Assembly: GCF_028009165.1 (NCBI RefSeq) | Contig: NC_079241.1 | Coordinates: 3,720,001-3,784,000, forward strand | Reading direction: 5' to 3' | Source of the DNA: Akanthomyces muscarius | Taxonomy: Eukaryota; Ascomycota; Sordariomycetes; Hypocreales; Cordycipitaceae | DNA length: 64,000 nt | Shown: piece after piece, positions 11,798 to 22,469 of the stretch | How positions within the stretch are numbered: position 1 is the stretch's first letter | Layout of the letters: each line of letters begins with the position of its first letter | Position numbers and translations under genes: made by a program | The notes under the pieces: generated by a model | What the model was told of the DNA's origin: nothing | Databases searched by the model: none | What the model saw: the letters and a program-made list of their open reading frames with translations, nothing else

Positions 11798-11807
11798 AAG
11801 GTACCTT
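11798..11807. repeat. Palindrome AAGGTACCTT
   Basis: Ten-base perfect palindrome in the regulatory gap upstream of the Zn2Cys6 gene. It is one of several GGTACC-cored palindromes in intergenic DNA of this window. Function is unknown. Confidence 0.5.
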
Positions 11808-12490
11808 AAGGCCTCTCCGGGGTCAGCATCCACTGAGAGCCCTCTGGCAGCTCGCTACCCAGAAGGGCACAAAAGATCGCCAGAAATCCTCCCGCAACCA
11901 TCTTTAAGCGGGCGTTCTAGGCTGTCGGCGACCACTGCACTGCTACCTACCCTTCCCTTCGAGAGCAAGGCGGAAAACGACAGTGAGTTCATCCCCAGTC
12001 ACTCCCGCAAGTCCCGTTGCCCGTGCCCACAGCTTCCATCCCACTGGTGATCCATGATCCCAAGGCTTCAGTGGATCCCAACGGGGGCCAAGCAAGCCAA
12101 GCTCCAACGCCAGCGCACTAAGGTACCTATCGTGTTAACGGTTGCGCCACTAAAGACGCTAAAACCCCAATGCCAACAGTGTTGCTTCCAGTACAACGTA
12201 CCTTATTTAGGTAGGTAGGTAGCGCTCCCAGGCAGTTCGCAGATGCAAGCAAGACCGCCGCACACTTGCGCTGCATTACCAAACCACACAAGACAAATGC
12301 CGCTCACTGCCTCGAGCTACTGGGTTGGCAGTGGCGCTCCTGCAGATGCACTAATGCCACGAAAACAAAGATCGCCGTAACTTCTACAAGGTACATCTCA
12401 GCAAATCGCTTCCAGTCCTCGTCCATTTAAAGCTGGTTGACTGGTGCTGGAGGCCCCTCCCCGGCTCTGCGTTCTCACCTCCCCCTCCAT

Positions 12491-12510
12491 GTACCTAACT
12501 TATTAGGTAC
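12491..12510. repeat. Inverted repeat GTACCTAA / TTAGGTAC
   Basis: Two perfect 8-base arms are separated by four bases (CTTA). It belongs to the cluster of GGTACC-like palindromes at 11.8-12.5 kb and could be a dimeric transcription-factor site; that reading is inference. Confidence 0.5.
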
Positions 12511-13908
12511 GCCCCTGGACGCCACCATCTTACTACGCTGAGCTGAGCATCTGCGATTAAAGTTGGCTTGATTTCTTGCGTCAGTGCTCTGACAACTTTT
12601 CCAATCACATCTGGGATGGCATCCGAATTGACGGCTGGACGCTTCCCGCACATCCCGCCACCGCCTCATCGCCTGTACACCCAAGATCTCGCGAGTCAAG
12701 CTGGTGCAGCGGAATCCTGGGACACAGGACGTCGACATTGCCAGCCACCTGTTGAAGGGCCTAGCGTACAACCCTGTACTATGACGGTTATTGGGCGCAA
12801 AGGTAGCATAGTCAGGATGCAGTATCACAATACAGACGTCGCGCCGGTTTCCCGCCTCATCTTGTTCGCGCTCTCTTAGTCGAGCAACCCAGCTCGGCCA
12901 GTCCTTGCTTGTCGCAACATGGTAACCGTGCCATCGTAATACACAGTCGACGCTCCGCGCATGCCAGACACCACATTACATGCACTGTGTATCTACTGGA
13001 ACCTGCCGTGTAACGCCTACGATATTGCCTTGGGACGCGCGTGGGGTCGTGGCACATTCTCCCGTGATACTAGAAGCCAACCCACCTTGCCGGCAAGCCA
13101 CGCTTTCTCAGAGCTGCAAGGTATCGCATACTCTACCGTTTTAAGACATCCTACCCGGCGTTGGCCCAGGTCTCGTGTCACTGATGCCATGCTCTCAGAC
13201 CCCGAGAACCCATGTACATCACATCGTGTTCGGCGAACTGCAAGGTCCGGCTGCGGCCGCGTTCAACGCAGGTTGCCGTACGAGCCCTGGTCTTCGGCCA
13301 TAATCTAGGGAGCTTCACTTGCGTTCGGCGCAAGTTCGAGACCTAATCTGCCCGCTGATGAAGTCGACTCGGTGTTGAGTCTCTGCTACCTTTCATCTCC
13401 CGCCTTCAAGCGGACATCCGCGACAAACGTCGAATTGCTAGAGAGTCGACAGCTTCGCAGCACTAATATTGCCCTATTTCAAAGTCTTAGCAGCTCGCAG
13501 TCAGCATTCTTGAGCCCTCGGGTCGAATGGGCTGGGCTGATACATCAACCGAGATCGCCGTGTCCGGCTTCGCTCTGCTGTTGATTTGGTTGGTGATATG
13601 TCATATTTTTCTGGTTTATTTTTGGAGAATAGTGTGACGGAACCAATGCTGTATGATGAGGTAGGCAGCCGCTTTCTACCGGCATAGAAAATGTTCGTTT
13701 CCGAATGCTCATCCAGAGGTAGATGCGGTTGCAAGGTTGTACCTCGTCGGTGGAGCCATGGGCTGCACCAAAAAGAGGCGCGAAAGCCCGCCCCATAAAA
13801 AAACTGAACCTGTGCAACTTCTTTTGGCGCTGCCTTTTCAACTTTTACAGCACCTCAAGCCAGCTACAGGATAAAATTTCCAGCAACTCTGACAAGGAGC
13901 CGGCGACA

Positions 13909-15381
13909 ATGTTTGCTGTTCCGGGTTGGTCTGTCTCTGCAGACAGCCTCAAAGCCGAAAAGACGGGCTCCAACAACGTGGCGGGTGGCAAGAAGCGTAA
14001 GAGACCTGGCCGTCCTCGAGACGAGGACGTCACCACAGAAAATGTCACACAGCTCTACGAGACTGTCGTGGAGGGCAAGAACCCCAATGCCCCAAAGAAG
14101 GACAAATCGGCCAAACGCCAAAAGAAGCAGGGTGCTACAGAGCATGTGCCGGCCAAGCACGACGGAGACGGGAAGAAGTCTACTGAGCAGGAAGAGCAAC
14201 AACAGGACGATGGCCAAAAATCAAAAGACAAAAAGGACAAAAAGGAGAAAAAGAAGAAGCGTGATAAGCATGCAGGCAAAGATGGAAGCGAAGTGTTAGA
14301 GGCCGATACCGATGCCAAGGAGCAAAAGGCTGCTGCCATCCCTGCACACCTGCCATCTGCGCAACCCAAACTCACGCCTCTGCAAGCAGCCATGCGGGAG
14401 AAGCTTGTCTCTGCTCGTTTCCGCCACCTAAATGAGACACTATATACCAAACCATCCGAAGAGTCCTTTTCGATCTTTCAGGATTCCCCGGAAATGTTTG
14501 ACGAGTACCACGAGGGCTTCCGCCGGCAGGTCAAGGTGTGGCCGGAGAACCCCGTCGACAGCTTTCTCCAAGACATTCGCAGCCGTGGCAAGGTCCGTCA
14601 GCCATTCAAGGGCAAGCCGGGCGCACGCCCGTCTTCCCTCGCCGCCTCACCTCTTCCTCGCACAGGAGGCACCTGCGTTATTGCAGACCTGGGCTGTGGC
14701 GATGCCGCCCTCGCACAGTCGCTGCAGACGGACAAGGGCAAGATGCGCCTCGACGTCAAGAGCTACGACCTGCAAAGCCCCCATGCGCTCGTCACCAAGG
14801 CTGACATTGCCAACCTGCCGCTCGAAGAGGGCTCCGTCAACGTCGCCATCTTCTGCCTCGCTCTCATGGGCACCAACTGGATCGACTTTATCGAAGAGGC
14901 GTTCCGCATCCTGCACTGGAAGGGCGAGCTCTGGGTCGCAGAGATCAAGAGCCGCTTTGGCCCCGTGCGCAACAAGCACGCTCCCGTGGAGCACAGCGTG
15001 GGCAACCGCAAAAAGGTCGGAAAGAAGGCCAAGGGTCCTGGCACCGGTGGCAATGCAGTCGATCCCATGGATCTGGCTGTCGAGGTGGATGGCGTCGAGG
15101 ACAACCGCAAGGCCACCGATGTGTCTGCATTTGTTGATGCCCTCCAGAAGCGAGGATTCGTGCTCAATGGCGAGCGCTCCGAGGCCATTGATCTCTCCAA
15201 CAAGATGTTTGTCAAGATGCGCTTCATCAAGGGCGCTACCCCGACGAAAGGTCGCGCTGCCAAGGCGCCGGAACCTGGCAGGGGCAGGAAGCCGGCATAC
15301 GCACCAAAGATTGAGGATGAGGAGGAAAACGGTGTCAATGAGTCGGCAATTCTTAAGCCTTGTGTGTACAAAATTCGGTAA
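13909..15381 (+). CDS. RRP8: Rrp8-type 25S rRNA (adenine-N1) methyltransferase
   Basis: Nucleolar SAM-dependent methyltransferase of the Rrp8 (Methyltransf_8) family, which methylates an adenine of large-subunit rRNA and helps early pre-rRNA cleavage. The protein has 490 residues and no introns. The N-terminal 150 residues are very Lys/Glu-rich and probably carry nucleolar localisation. Motif I (ADLGCGDAALA) is near residue 258. It is followed by SYDLQSPHALVTKADIANLP and ALMGTNWIDFIEEAFRIL, the family core. A further Lys-rich insertion (GNRKKVGKKAKG) splits the domain near residues 365-375. The start at 13909 was chosen because MFAVPGWSVSADSL resembles the fungal N-terminus; the frame is open upstream to an ATG at 13723, but those 62 residues look like leader sequence. 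The gene converges with DDI1. Confidence 0.93.
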   Translation: MFAVPGWSVSADSLKAEKTGSNNVAGGKKRKRPGRPRDEDVTTENVTQLYETVVEGKNPNAPKKDKSAKRQKKQGATEHVPAKHDGDGKKSTEQEEQQQDDGQKSKDKKDKKEKKKKRDKHAGKDGSEVLEADTDAKEQKAAAIPAHLPSAQPKLTPLQAAMREKLVSARFRHLNETLYTKPSEESFSIFQDSPEMFDEYHEGFRRQVKVWPENPVDSFLQDIRSRGKVRQPFKGKPGARPSSLAASPLPRTGGTCVIADLGCGDAALAQSLQTDKGKMRLDVKSYDLQSPHALVTKADIANLPLEEGSVNVAIFCLALMGTNWIDFIEEAFRILHWKGELWVAEIKSRFGPVRNKHAPVEHSVGNRKKVGKKAKGPGTGGNAVDPMDLAVEVDGVEDNRKATDVSAFVDALQKRGFVLNGERSEAIDLSNKMFVKMRFIKGATPTKGRAAKAPEPGRGRKPAYAPKIEDEEENGVNESAILKPCVYKIR

Positions 15382-15697
15382 ATGTTGGGTTTTCTTTTAC
15401 AGCAATAATACAAGGACTGGCGTCTGGCTCACTTGACATATTTCAAAGTCTCACATGCAGCAAGGTTCATTGTAGTTGAATTTCTTTTTGTTTATTTTTG
15501 CGTGCCTGTATGTATTGAGGTTGTACCGGAGACACATCATGATTGTCGTTGCACTTGGTCATCAGTGCCCAAGGGCCGTTGCCGGTATAGTTACCAAAAT
15601 GAACTCCCAACGCCCGTGCGAATGAATGTGCGACCTCTCCCGGAGTTCGTAGTCCTAAGAAAGAAGAAGCGCCCTCAATCGCTTTTTACCATTGTAT
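15382..15697. other. Intergenic, convergent 3' ends
   Basis: A 316-bp spacer between the RRP8 and DDI1 stop codons, T-rich around 15470-15500. It probably holds both 3' UTRs. Nothing else was seen. Confidence 0.5.
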
Positions 15698-17185
15698 CTA
15701 GAAGAAAATAATACCCGCAGCCACGTCCACGTTGCCCTCGGCAGCTTGCAGGGCCTGGATCGCTTGCTCCCTCGTGGCCCCCATACCCATCAGCGTCTCG
15801 ATGTGCTGGGGTTGGATGGCCGGCCCAGCGCCGGCAGGCTGCGCTGCCGTTTGCGCCGATGCGGATGCAGGGGCTGGAGCCGTTGTTGTCGGAGCAGCGA
15901 TAGACGAGATGCCGGCACCAGCGCCAGCAGCTCCCGACTGCGCCGCGGAAGAAGTTGTTTCACTCGGGGGCTCAATGGCACCAGATCGCTGTCCAATCGT
16001 GGTTCCCGCGGGCCCGGGTATGGTGGGCTCGTTCTGGTTGCCGTCTTCCTCTTTGGGGATCTCTGCCTCGCCCAGAAAGGGGATCTCCTCGCCCTGAATG
16101 ACCAGCTTGTCCTTGGCAAGGTCAATGGTGGCCTGGTACCGCTTCAGCATGTCGAGGCCAAGCAACAGGTCCATGCCCTTGCCCTCCATGACTGTGAAGC
16201 TGCAGGGAAGATGCATGGCGCCAATCTTGATCTGGGCAGAGTGCACACGGCCGATGATGTTTGCCGTGCCGACACCTCGGGCGACACCGGCAAAGCGCGT
16301 GTCGACGAGGCGCATGATTCCGCACGCCTCGGCGCAAGAGGGCGACATGATGGTCGCCTGGGCACCAGAGTCGACGAATGCCTTGACCTTGTGTCCGTTG
16401 ACCTCTACGTTGACGTAGAGCATGTGAACTCTTCCGAAAACTAGTGCGAGAGCAAGTTGTTAGTTTTCTCTCCCACGCGCATGCGCAGAACCAGGTGCTC
16501 ACCCTCAGGGTTATGCTCCATGGCATTCTGTAGGTTCTCCATAACACGTTCTTGACGAATCATCTCCTCAATCTTCCTCTGATTCTCCACGTCGAACGGA
16601 TCAGCATTCAGCTGCTCGATCTGTCGCTGTCTCTCGAGGCGCTCTCTCCGCTCACGGTCCTGGCTTTCGCCGAGGATGCCCGCAAACCGCGCAGGGTCCT
16701 CGACAGCGGCTGCAAGCTCTGGGTGTTGGCGCTGAAGCTGCTGTCGCAGGTTCGGGTCTCCGAGAACCTGCAGACGAACCATCTCTGGGTCGTTTGCTCC
16801 CGCGCCGGCCTCAGGCTGGGGTTGAGGGGGGGCCGATCGTGCAGCCTGCGCCTGAGGGTTGGGGTTCGGTCGCTTGTCACGCACGTGGACAGCCAGCATA
16901 TCGCCGTCGCTGATTTGTAGCTCTTCCATCGTCTTTGTGTCTTCGGTCAGAGCTCGGCCGTTGTGATAGATTTGCTGAGCCTCAGGCGCCACCTTGGCCT
17001 CGGCCTGTATCGACTCGCGCAGCGTAGAGAGTGTCATGTCGGGAAAGATTTCGAGCGTCAGGAGAGTGTCCTGGTCCCCCGCCTTGCGATCCCATATGTT
17101 GAGTGTGATGCGCCTACGCATAGACAAATTGGTTAGTCTCGTGATGCCAAATACCGCATGGGAATCGAAATATTCGGGCTTACAT
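15698..17185 (-). CDS. DDI1: Ddi1-type ubiquitin-dependent aspartyl protease / shuttle factor
   Basis: Proteasome shuttle of the Ddi1 family with all three domains: an N-terminal ubiquitin-like domain (residues 1-75), a retropepsin-like domain with catalytic FVDSGAQAT near residue 227, and a C-terminal UBA (about residues 411-451). An Ala/Pro-rich linker precedes the UBA. The 451-residue model uses exons 17185-17184, 17113-16503 and 16440-15698. Intron 16441-16502 joins NPE to [16 protein letters not shown], the conserved entry to the protease domain. The first intron (17114-17183; GTAAGC, branch ACTAAC, TAG) interrupts the initiation codon itself: AT lies upstream in a CCACC context and G starts exon 2, giving MRITLNIW. 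If unspliced, an ATG at 17119 would instead start MRRRITLN, two residues longer. Transcript data would settle the start. Confidence 0.93.
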
Positions 17186-18543
17186 GGTGGCAAACGGAGG
17201 AGCTGTCCAGCAAGCGGGTCGATGATTGCGTTGGGAGGTGCGGGCACGTTGAATTACGCAAAAGTTGAGGTTTCGCGGGTGTCGAGATGTATCGGTAGCT
17301 CCGAGTTCAAAAGAGGAAAACAGTCTTTTGCAGGAATTTCAGAGCCCGGAGTTGTGATGCGTAGCTTGCCAGTGAAATCCGGCAAGGTGTCAATGGAACG
17401 GAGTCGAAATTAGTCGTCACTGCTCGCAGCCTGGTAGCCAGAGACAAGCTGTCAAGTGGGCCAGATGCAATGCGGGAGCTTGGGGTATTTAGCTTCTCTG
17501 CCACCTTTGACCAGTGCAGTCTTTAGTGAATGCACCACCAGAGAAATACCATCAGCCAGCGCCATTCACAAAATGTGGCGCTTGAGCGTATTCCGAGCGG
17601 TTTCTGTCGACTTCTGAGCAGGCAGCGGCAGACTAATTCAGTGGTGGCGACCAGGCATCGTTAGCCCCCAAATGGGCATGCTAGCAGGGGCGATATCGAG
17701 CGGCCAGATTCCGGAGCAGGCCGGTGCGAGAAGTGCCCGAGGGATTCTGCTCGATGCACGTAGACGAAGTCATGTCGTTTACCTGATCGTCGGTGCGGCA
17801 CCAGAAGCACTGCGTTGCCATGCAGCCACGGCACGAGGCAACTTGGCTGGGCGGCGTTCTGTACCAATGTGCCAACACCGCACTGTGCTCAAGACAGCAA
17901 TGGGTGCATGGCTGCCTAAGCATGGCTATGTCAACTGCACGGTTACAAACAAAAGGCGGCACACAAGCAGTCTGCACAATGCCTGATTGAGGAAATGCTG
18001 TCTACCTGTGCACTTTCTCATATTACACAGCATAGTTCGGCCTCTTCCCCGGAACCGTCATCTGCATGGGCCCCTTCACCGAGTGGGGAATGCAGACACA
18101 GCGAGTCTACCTATTGTCCTATGGCTTGTTTCGATTAGTTGGCAAGTGGCATGCACCTTGTGTCATTGTAGTACAGACATGCTCATTGTCGGGCCTGTGT
18201 CAGGCAGCAGTTTGTGATTTATGACAAGGTAGCAGGGTAGGCCAATCGTGAGATCCCCGCTGCTGGCCCTTAATCATATACACATACATACACGAGTAAC
18301 ACATACACACGAGCATGGAAATATATGACAGAAGAAAATCAATTGAACCCAAATACGCCAAACACCACGCTGCTGCTGCCTATAAACTAATGATAAAACG
18401 AGGAGCTGTGCGCTTAACTGCACATGCCCAATTTAGCATACTAGGAAGAGTTGAAGCCTCGATATCTGCTATCTATGTCTGTTTTCCATGCAAACTTCCT
18501 GACATGTCGCTGCCCTCTCTTTCAACATGCGGCTTCCAATGCT
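17186..18543. promoter_or_regulatory. Gene-free spacer, DDI1 promoter and URA5 3' region
   Basis: This 1.36 kb interval lies upstream of DDI1 and downstream of the orotate phosphoribosyltransferase gene, both on the minus strand. A CA/TA-rich stretch sits at 18278-18310. No coding frame with family features, tRNA or repeat family was recognised. Confidence 0.5.
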
Positions 18544-19242
18544 TTAGTCGCTGGCCTTGTACTTGGCGCGGTACTCCTCGGTCTTCTTGATATCCTCATC
18601 AGAGACGAGGCCACGCACGCCGTCGATGACGTCGTCAAGTGTCACAATAGAGAAGATGGGGATGCCGTACTCCTTCTTCATCTCACCAATGGCGCTAGGG
18701 CCAGGCTTGGAGTCGTCGCCGTCGGTGGCGGGAAGCTTCTCCATGCGGTCCAGGGCAACGACAATACCAGCAACGATACCACCCTCCTTTCTGATCTTCT
18801 CGATAGCCTCCCTCTTGGCAGTTCCGGCAGTGACGACATCATCGACAATCAGGACGCGCTTGCCCTTGAGCGCGGCACCCACAATGTTGCCGCCCTCGCC
18901 GTGGTCCTTGGCCTCCTTGCGGTCGAACGAGTAAGAGATCTTGTCCAGATTGGCGTCCTCGAGCTCGCCGATCTTGATGGTGACGGCGGTGGCAAGAGGA
19001 ATTCCCTTGTATGCGGGGCCAAAGACAATGTCAAAATCGAGTCCGTTCTTCTGGGCCTCGAGAATGGTGATGGCAAAGGCCTTGGCAATGGCACCAGCGA
19101 GGCGAGCGGTATGGAAATCGCCGGCGTTGAAGAAATAGGGGGAAATTCTCTTGGATTTGAGCTCAAAGCTACCAAACTTGAGAATGCCGCCGTCGTGGCA
19201 AGACTTGAGGAAGTCCTTCTTGTATTGAGCGAGCTGAGACAT
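18544..19242 (-). CDS. URA5: Orotate phosphoribosyltransferase
   Basis: Catalyses orotate + PRPP to orotidine 5'-phosphate in cytosolic de novo pyrimidine synthesis. The single-exon protein of 232 residues has the usual fungal length. It carries the type I PRTase PRPP-binding signature [17 protein letters not shown], the N-terminal [11 protein letters not shown] segment and [12 protein letters not shown]. The start at 19242 ([12 protein letters not shown]) matches the family N-terminus; the frame is open upstream but that extension is not family-like. The gene is divergent from NOG1 across about 500 bp. A long open frame lies antisense and is a codon-bias shadow. Confidence 0.96.
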   Translation of the reverse strand: MSQLAQYKKDFLKSCHDGGILKFGSFELKSKRISPYFFNAGDFHTARLAGAIAKAFAITILEAQKNGLDFDIVFGPAYKGIPLATAVTIKIGELEDANLDKISYSFDRKEAKDHGEGGNIVGAALKGKRVLIVDDVVTAGTAKREAIEKIRKEGGIVAGIVVALDRMEKLPATDGDDSKPGPSAIGEMKKEYGIPIFSIVTLDDVIDGVRGLVSDEDIKKTEEYRAKYKASD

Positions 19243-19746
19243 TGTGGTGGTTTGGCTTTGCTTCTTAGATGCCAGGTGCGTGTGGTTGAGGGCGAAGTGG
19301 TCAAATTCAACACCTACGGCAGCGAAATGCAGATAATTCGTGTGGTGGAAGGAAAGAGAAGGAATTAAAGGATCGCCTGTGCCCAAATACAGAAAATCAG
19401 AATAAAGACAACAAACATTCAGCTTCACGAGAAAAGTCTTCTCGCCAACTCGCACAGGTTATCGTGACTTGGTGGGCGGGGCAGCGTGAGCGGGGTCTCG
19501 CGTGAGGTACTTTTACTACAATTTTGTGCGCGAAAGTACCTCTGCCACCAATGCCAGGCGTTGATAGGTCTATCGATAAGCACTCGGCCCACCCGCTGCC
19601 CAACTTTTTTTTTTCCTTTGGTGAATGCGAAAAAAAAATTGACCGCCTTGCCGCTCGGCGATACCCATCTCGAAAATCCTCTTCATCCTCGCACCACCAA
19701 AACCCGGGCATTTCGATATCTTGCGTCCACGACCAGATCGCCCATC
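19243..19746. promoter_or_regulatory. Divergent promoter region URA5 / NOG1
   Basis: Both genes start at the edges of this 504-bp interval and are transcribed outward. It contains T/A homopolymer runs at 19606-19640 and a GATAG-GT-CTATC inverted motif near 19563-19574. No gene was seen inside. Confidence 0.5.
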
Positions 19747-21779
19747 ATGAAGCTCACCTGGAAGGATATTCCTCCCGTCCCGACTCACCAGGAGTTTCTA
19801 GACATTGCTCTGAGCAGAACGCAGCGCAAATTGCCCACACAGATTCGTGCCGGTTTCAAAATTGGCAGAATTCGAGGTAAGAGCACCATGACTTTGCGCA
19901 GCGTCTCTCCATCGTACGCCGGCTGACCCCTGTTCTAGCTTTCTATACCAGAAAGGTCAAGTTCACCCAAGAGACGTTTTCCGAAAAGTTTGCCTCCATC
20001 CTCGAGACTTTCCCCCGACTGCAGGACATCCACCCATTCCACAAGGATCTCCTCAACACCCTCTACGATGCCGACCATTTCCGCATCGCTCTCGGCCAGC
20101 TTTCTACCGCCAAGCATCTGATTGAGACCATTTCCAGAGATTACGTCCGTCTCCTCAAATATGGCCAGTCTCTTTTCCAGTGCAAGCAGCTGAAGAGAGC
20201 CGCCCTCGGTCGCATGGCCACCCTTGTCAAGCGTCTCAAGGACCCTCTGCTGTACCTTGACCAGGTCCGCCAGCATCTTGGCCGTCTGCCTTCCATTGAC
20301 CCCAACACCCGCACTCTTCTCATCTGCGGTTACCCTAACGTCGGCAAGTCGAGCTTCCTGCGCAGCGTCACCCGCGCCGACGTCGACGTTCAGCCATATG
20401 CCTTTACCACCAAGAGTCTCTTTGTTGGACACTTTGACTATAAATACCTGCGCTTTCAGGCCATCGATACCCCTGGTATTCTCGACCACCCTCTCGAGGA
20501 GATGAACACTATCGAAATGCAGAGTATCACTGCTATTGCCCATCTTCGATCAGCCATTCTCTACTTTATGGATCTGTCCGAGCAGTGCGGCTACTCCGTC
20601 TCGGCCCAGATTCACCTTTTCAAGAGCATCAAGCCTCTATTCTCCAACAAGCTCGTCTTTGTTGTGGTCAACAAGATTGACGTGACCCGTCCCGAGGACC
20701 TCGAGCCCGAGCTCAAGGCCGAGCTGGACGGCATCCTGAAGCCCGGTGAGGTTGAGATGCTTCAGCTTTCGTGCAACACCCAAGAGGGTGTTCAGGAGGT
20801 CAAGAACGCTGCCTGCGAGCGCCTCATTGCCGAGCGTGTCAACCAGAAGCTCAAGGCTGGTACCGCCAGCAGCGGCAACATCGGTGGCCGTCTCGCCGAT
20901 GTCATGGCTCGTATCCACGTTGCCCAGCCCATGGCCGGCCAGACTCTGGAGACTTTCATTCCTGATGCCGTCAAGGGCCTCAAGAAATACGACAAGGAGG
21001 ATCCTGAGCGCCGCATGCTTGCCAGGGATGTCGAGGCCGAGAACGGCGGTGCCGGTGTCTTCAGCGTTGACATGAAGGCCGACTACCTGCTCAAGAACCC
21101 CGAGTGGAAATATGACAAGATTCCCGAAGTCTTCAACGGCCAAAATGTCTTTGACTTTGTCGATCCCGAAATCGATGCTAAGCTGGCTGCTCTAGAAGAG
21201 GAAGAGGAGAAGCTCGAGCAAGAAGGCTACTATGACTCTGACGAGGAGATTGACGATGACGAGGAGACCGAGGTCCTGCGCAAGGCTGAGCTCATCCGCG
21301 AGAAGCAGCAGCTCATCCGCAACGAGGCCCGCATGAAGAAGCGCCTCAAGAACCAGGCCATCATTCCCCGCAAGAAGGTCAAGAAGTCCATCTCCGAGTT
21401 TGACGACGCCCTCGACGCCCTCGGCCACGACACCACCGAGATGACGGAGCGCGCCCGCGCCAAGTCGCGCCCCCGCGGCCGTTCCACGACCCGCAGCCGC
21501 GCCGGCACCGAGGATGCCGACGCCATGGAGGTGGACGATCCCAAGGCCCGTCTCCGCTCCAAGAGCCGCCCCGCCAGCCGCGCGCCCACGTCGAGCCGCA
21601 GGGACGCCGGTGTCCAGGACGAGACCAAGCTGACCAAGGCCGACCGCATCTCCAAGCTGAACCAGCGCAGGATGAACAGAATGGCCCGGCAGGGTGAGGC
21701 CGATCGCTTCATCGGCACGGCCATGCCCAAGTACCTCTTCTCCGGAAAGCGTGGTATCGGCAAGACGGACTGGAAATAA
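19747..21779 (+). CDS. NOG1: Nucleolar GTP-binding protein 1 (60S ribosome biogenesis)
   Basis: Essential nucleolar GTPase of the Obg/Nog1 class, needed for pre-60S maturation and export. The protein has 656 residues from exons 19747-19876 and 19939-21779. The intron (19877-19938, GTAAGA to TTCTAG) splits an Ala codon and joins FKIGRIR to [10 protein letters not shown]. GTPase motifs are in order: G1 GYPNVGKSS near residue 174, G3 DTPG near 219 and G4 NKID near 288. The C-terminal NOGCT region is followed by an acidic stretch ([13 protein letters not shown]), then a basic Arg/Ser-rich tail ending in [11 protein letters not shown], as in other fungal Nog1. The N-terminal four-helix region starts directly at the ATG ([17 protein letters not shown]). 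Confidence 0.97.
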
Positions 21780-22469
21780 GCAAAACAACAACAACAAAAC
21801 AGCTCCGAGCATTATATACAAAGATCAGAACAAGACGCTGCGGCAACCCAGTATATTTGCATCATGTTGGCACCGTCTCTTTTTTTTGGGTCGTGTTTCT
21901 TGTTTGGGGAAAGTATGGAGAGAGTCTCTTTTTTTATTTAAAACCAGAGCTCTCGATGGCGTTTCGGGAGTTGGCTCTCATCCTGTTTTTTTCCTGTGTT
22001 ATCTAGTTACTTGAATCCAGTGTAGGGGTGTCTTTCCAAGGTACCTGTCGTCTGTGGACAAGTTGGAAAGTTGAAAAAGAAATTGAGAGAAGAGAAGAAA
22101 CAGAAGCGGCGAACTAGTTACATGGTGGAATTTTCATGATTGAAGAAGATTGTTTCCATCTAGATCTATAGGTTAAAAGGCAGAAAATTGATGATTATGA
22201 ACATAATACCGGTGGGGTCTAAATGCGTGACGAGTAGAGTCTCTTTTTACTTTGGCTGGCTGTATGAACGAAGCAAGATGCAATATTATACTTTCTTTAT
22301 TTTTGCTACCAACCAAGTCCCAAATGAATCAATCATTGCCCGGCAGATTCTCTTGCTGACATTTGTTTTCTGTTTATTTCGGACATTTTTACAGCATATC
22401 AAAAAGCCTGCCGTGGCTATCGAATTCATCGCTTCCCGCTGTAAACCAAGTACGAATTTATGTGCTCGC
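21780..22469. other. Intergenic, convergent 3' ends
   Basis: A 690-bp spacer between the NOG1 and GDI stop codons. It is AT-rich with several T runs (21880-21940, 22360-22390), consistent with 3' UTR and polyadenylation signals. A TCCAAGGTACCTGTC segment at 22036-22050 carries the recurrent GGTACC core. No gene was recognised. Confidence 0.5.

Larger units (their letters stand above)
10841..13908. promoter_or_regulatory. 3 kb gene-free region between divergent TF and RRP8 genes
   Basis: No credible coding frame or RNA gene was found here. The region is the shared upstream sequence of the Zn2Cys6 regulator (-) and RRP8 (+). It contains several GGTACC-centred palindromes: AAGGTACCTT at 11798-11807, AGGTACCT at 12121-12128, and a perfect 8-bp inverted repeat GTACCTAA/TTAGGTAC at 12491-12510. 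A TAGG(TAGG)n run lies near 12208-12221. The longest open frame (11294-11833, minus) shows no family features. Confidence 0.5.

Noticed and set aside
13325..13365. GTTCGAGACC resembling a tRNA B box
   Set aside because: The flanking sequence does not fold into a cloverleaf and lacks an A box at the right distance.
14432..15436. 334-codon plus-strand frame overlapping RRP8 in another frame
   Set aside because: The product is Ser/Arg/Pro-rich and lacks motifs; RRP8 in the other frame is clearly the real gene.
15692..16444. 250-codon plus-strand frame opposite DDI1
   Set aside because: It covers the DDI1 protease/UBA exon exactly and shows no independent family features.
18451..19368. 305-codon plus-strand frame opposite the orotate phosphoribosyltransferase gene
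   Set aside because: It is an antisense shadow of a codon-biased gene; the minus strand encodes a complete enzyme with its PRPP motif.
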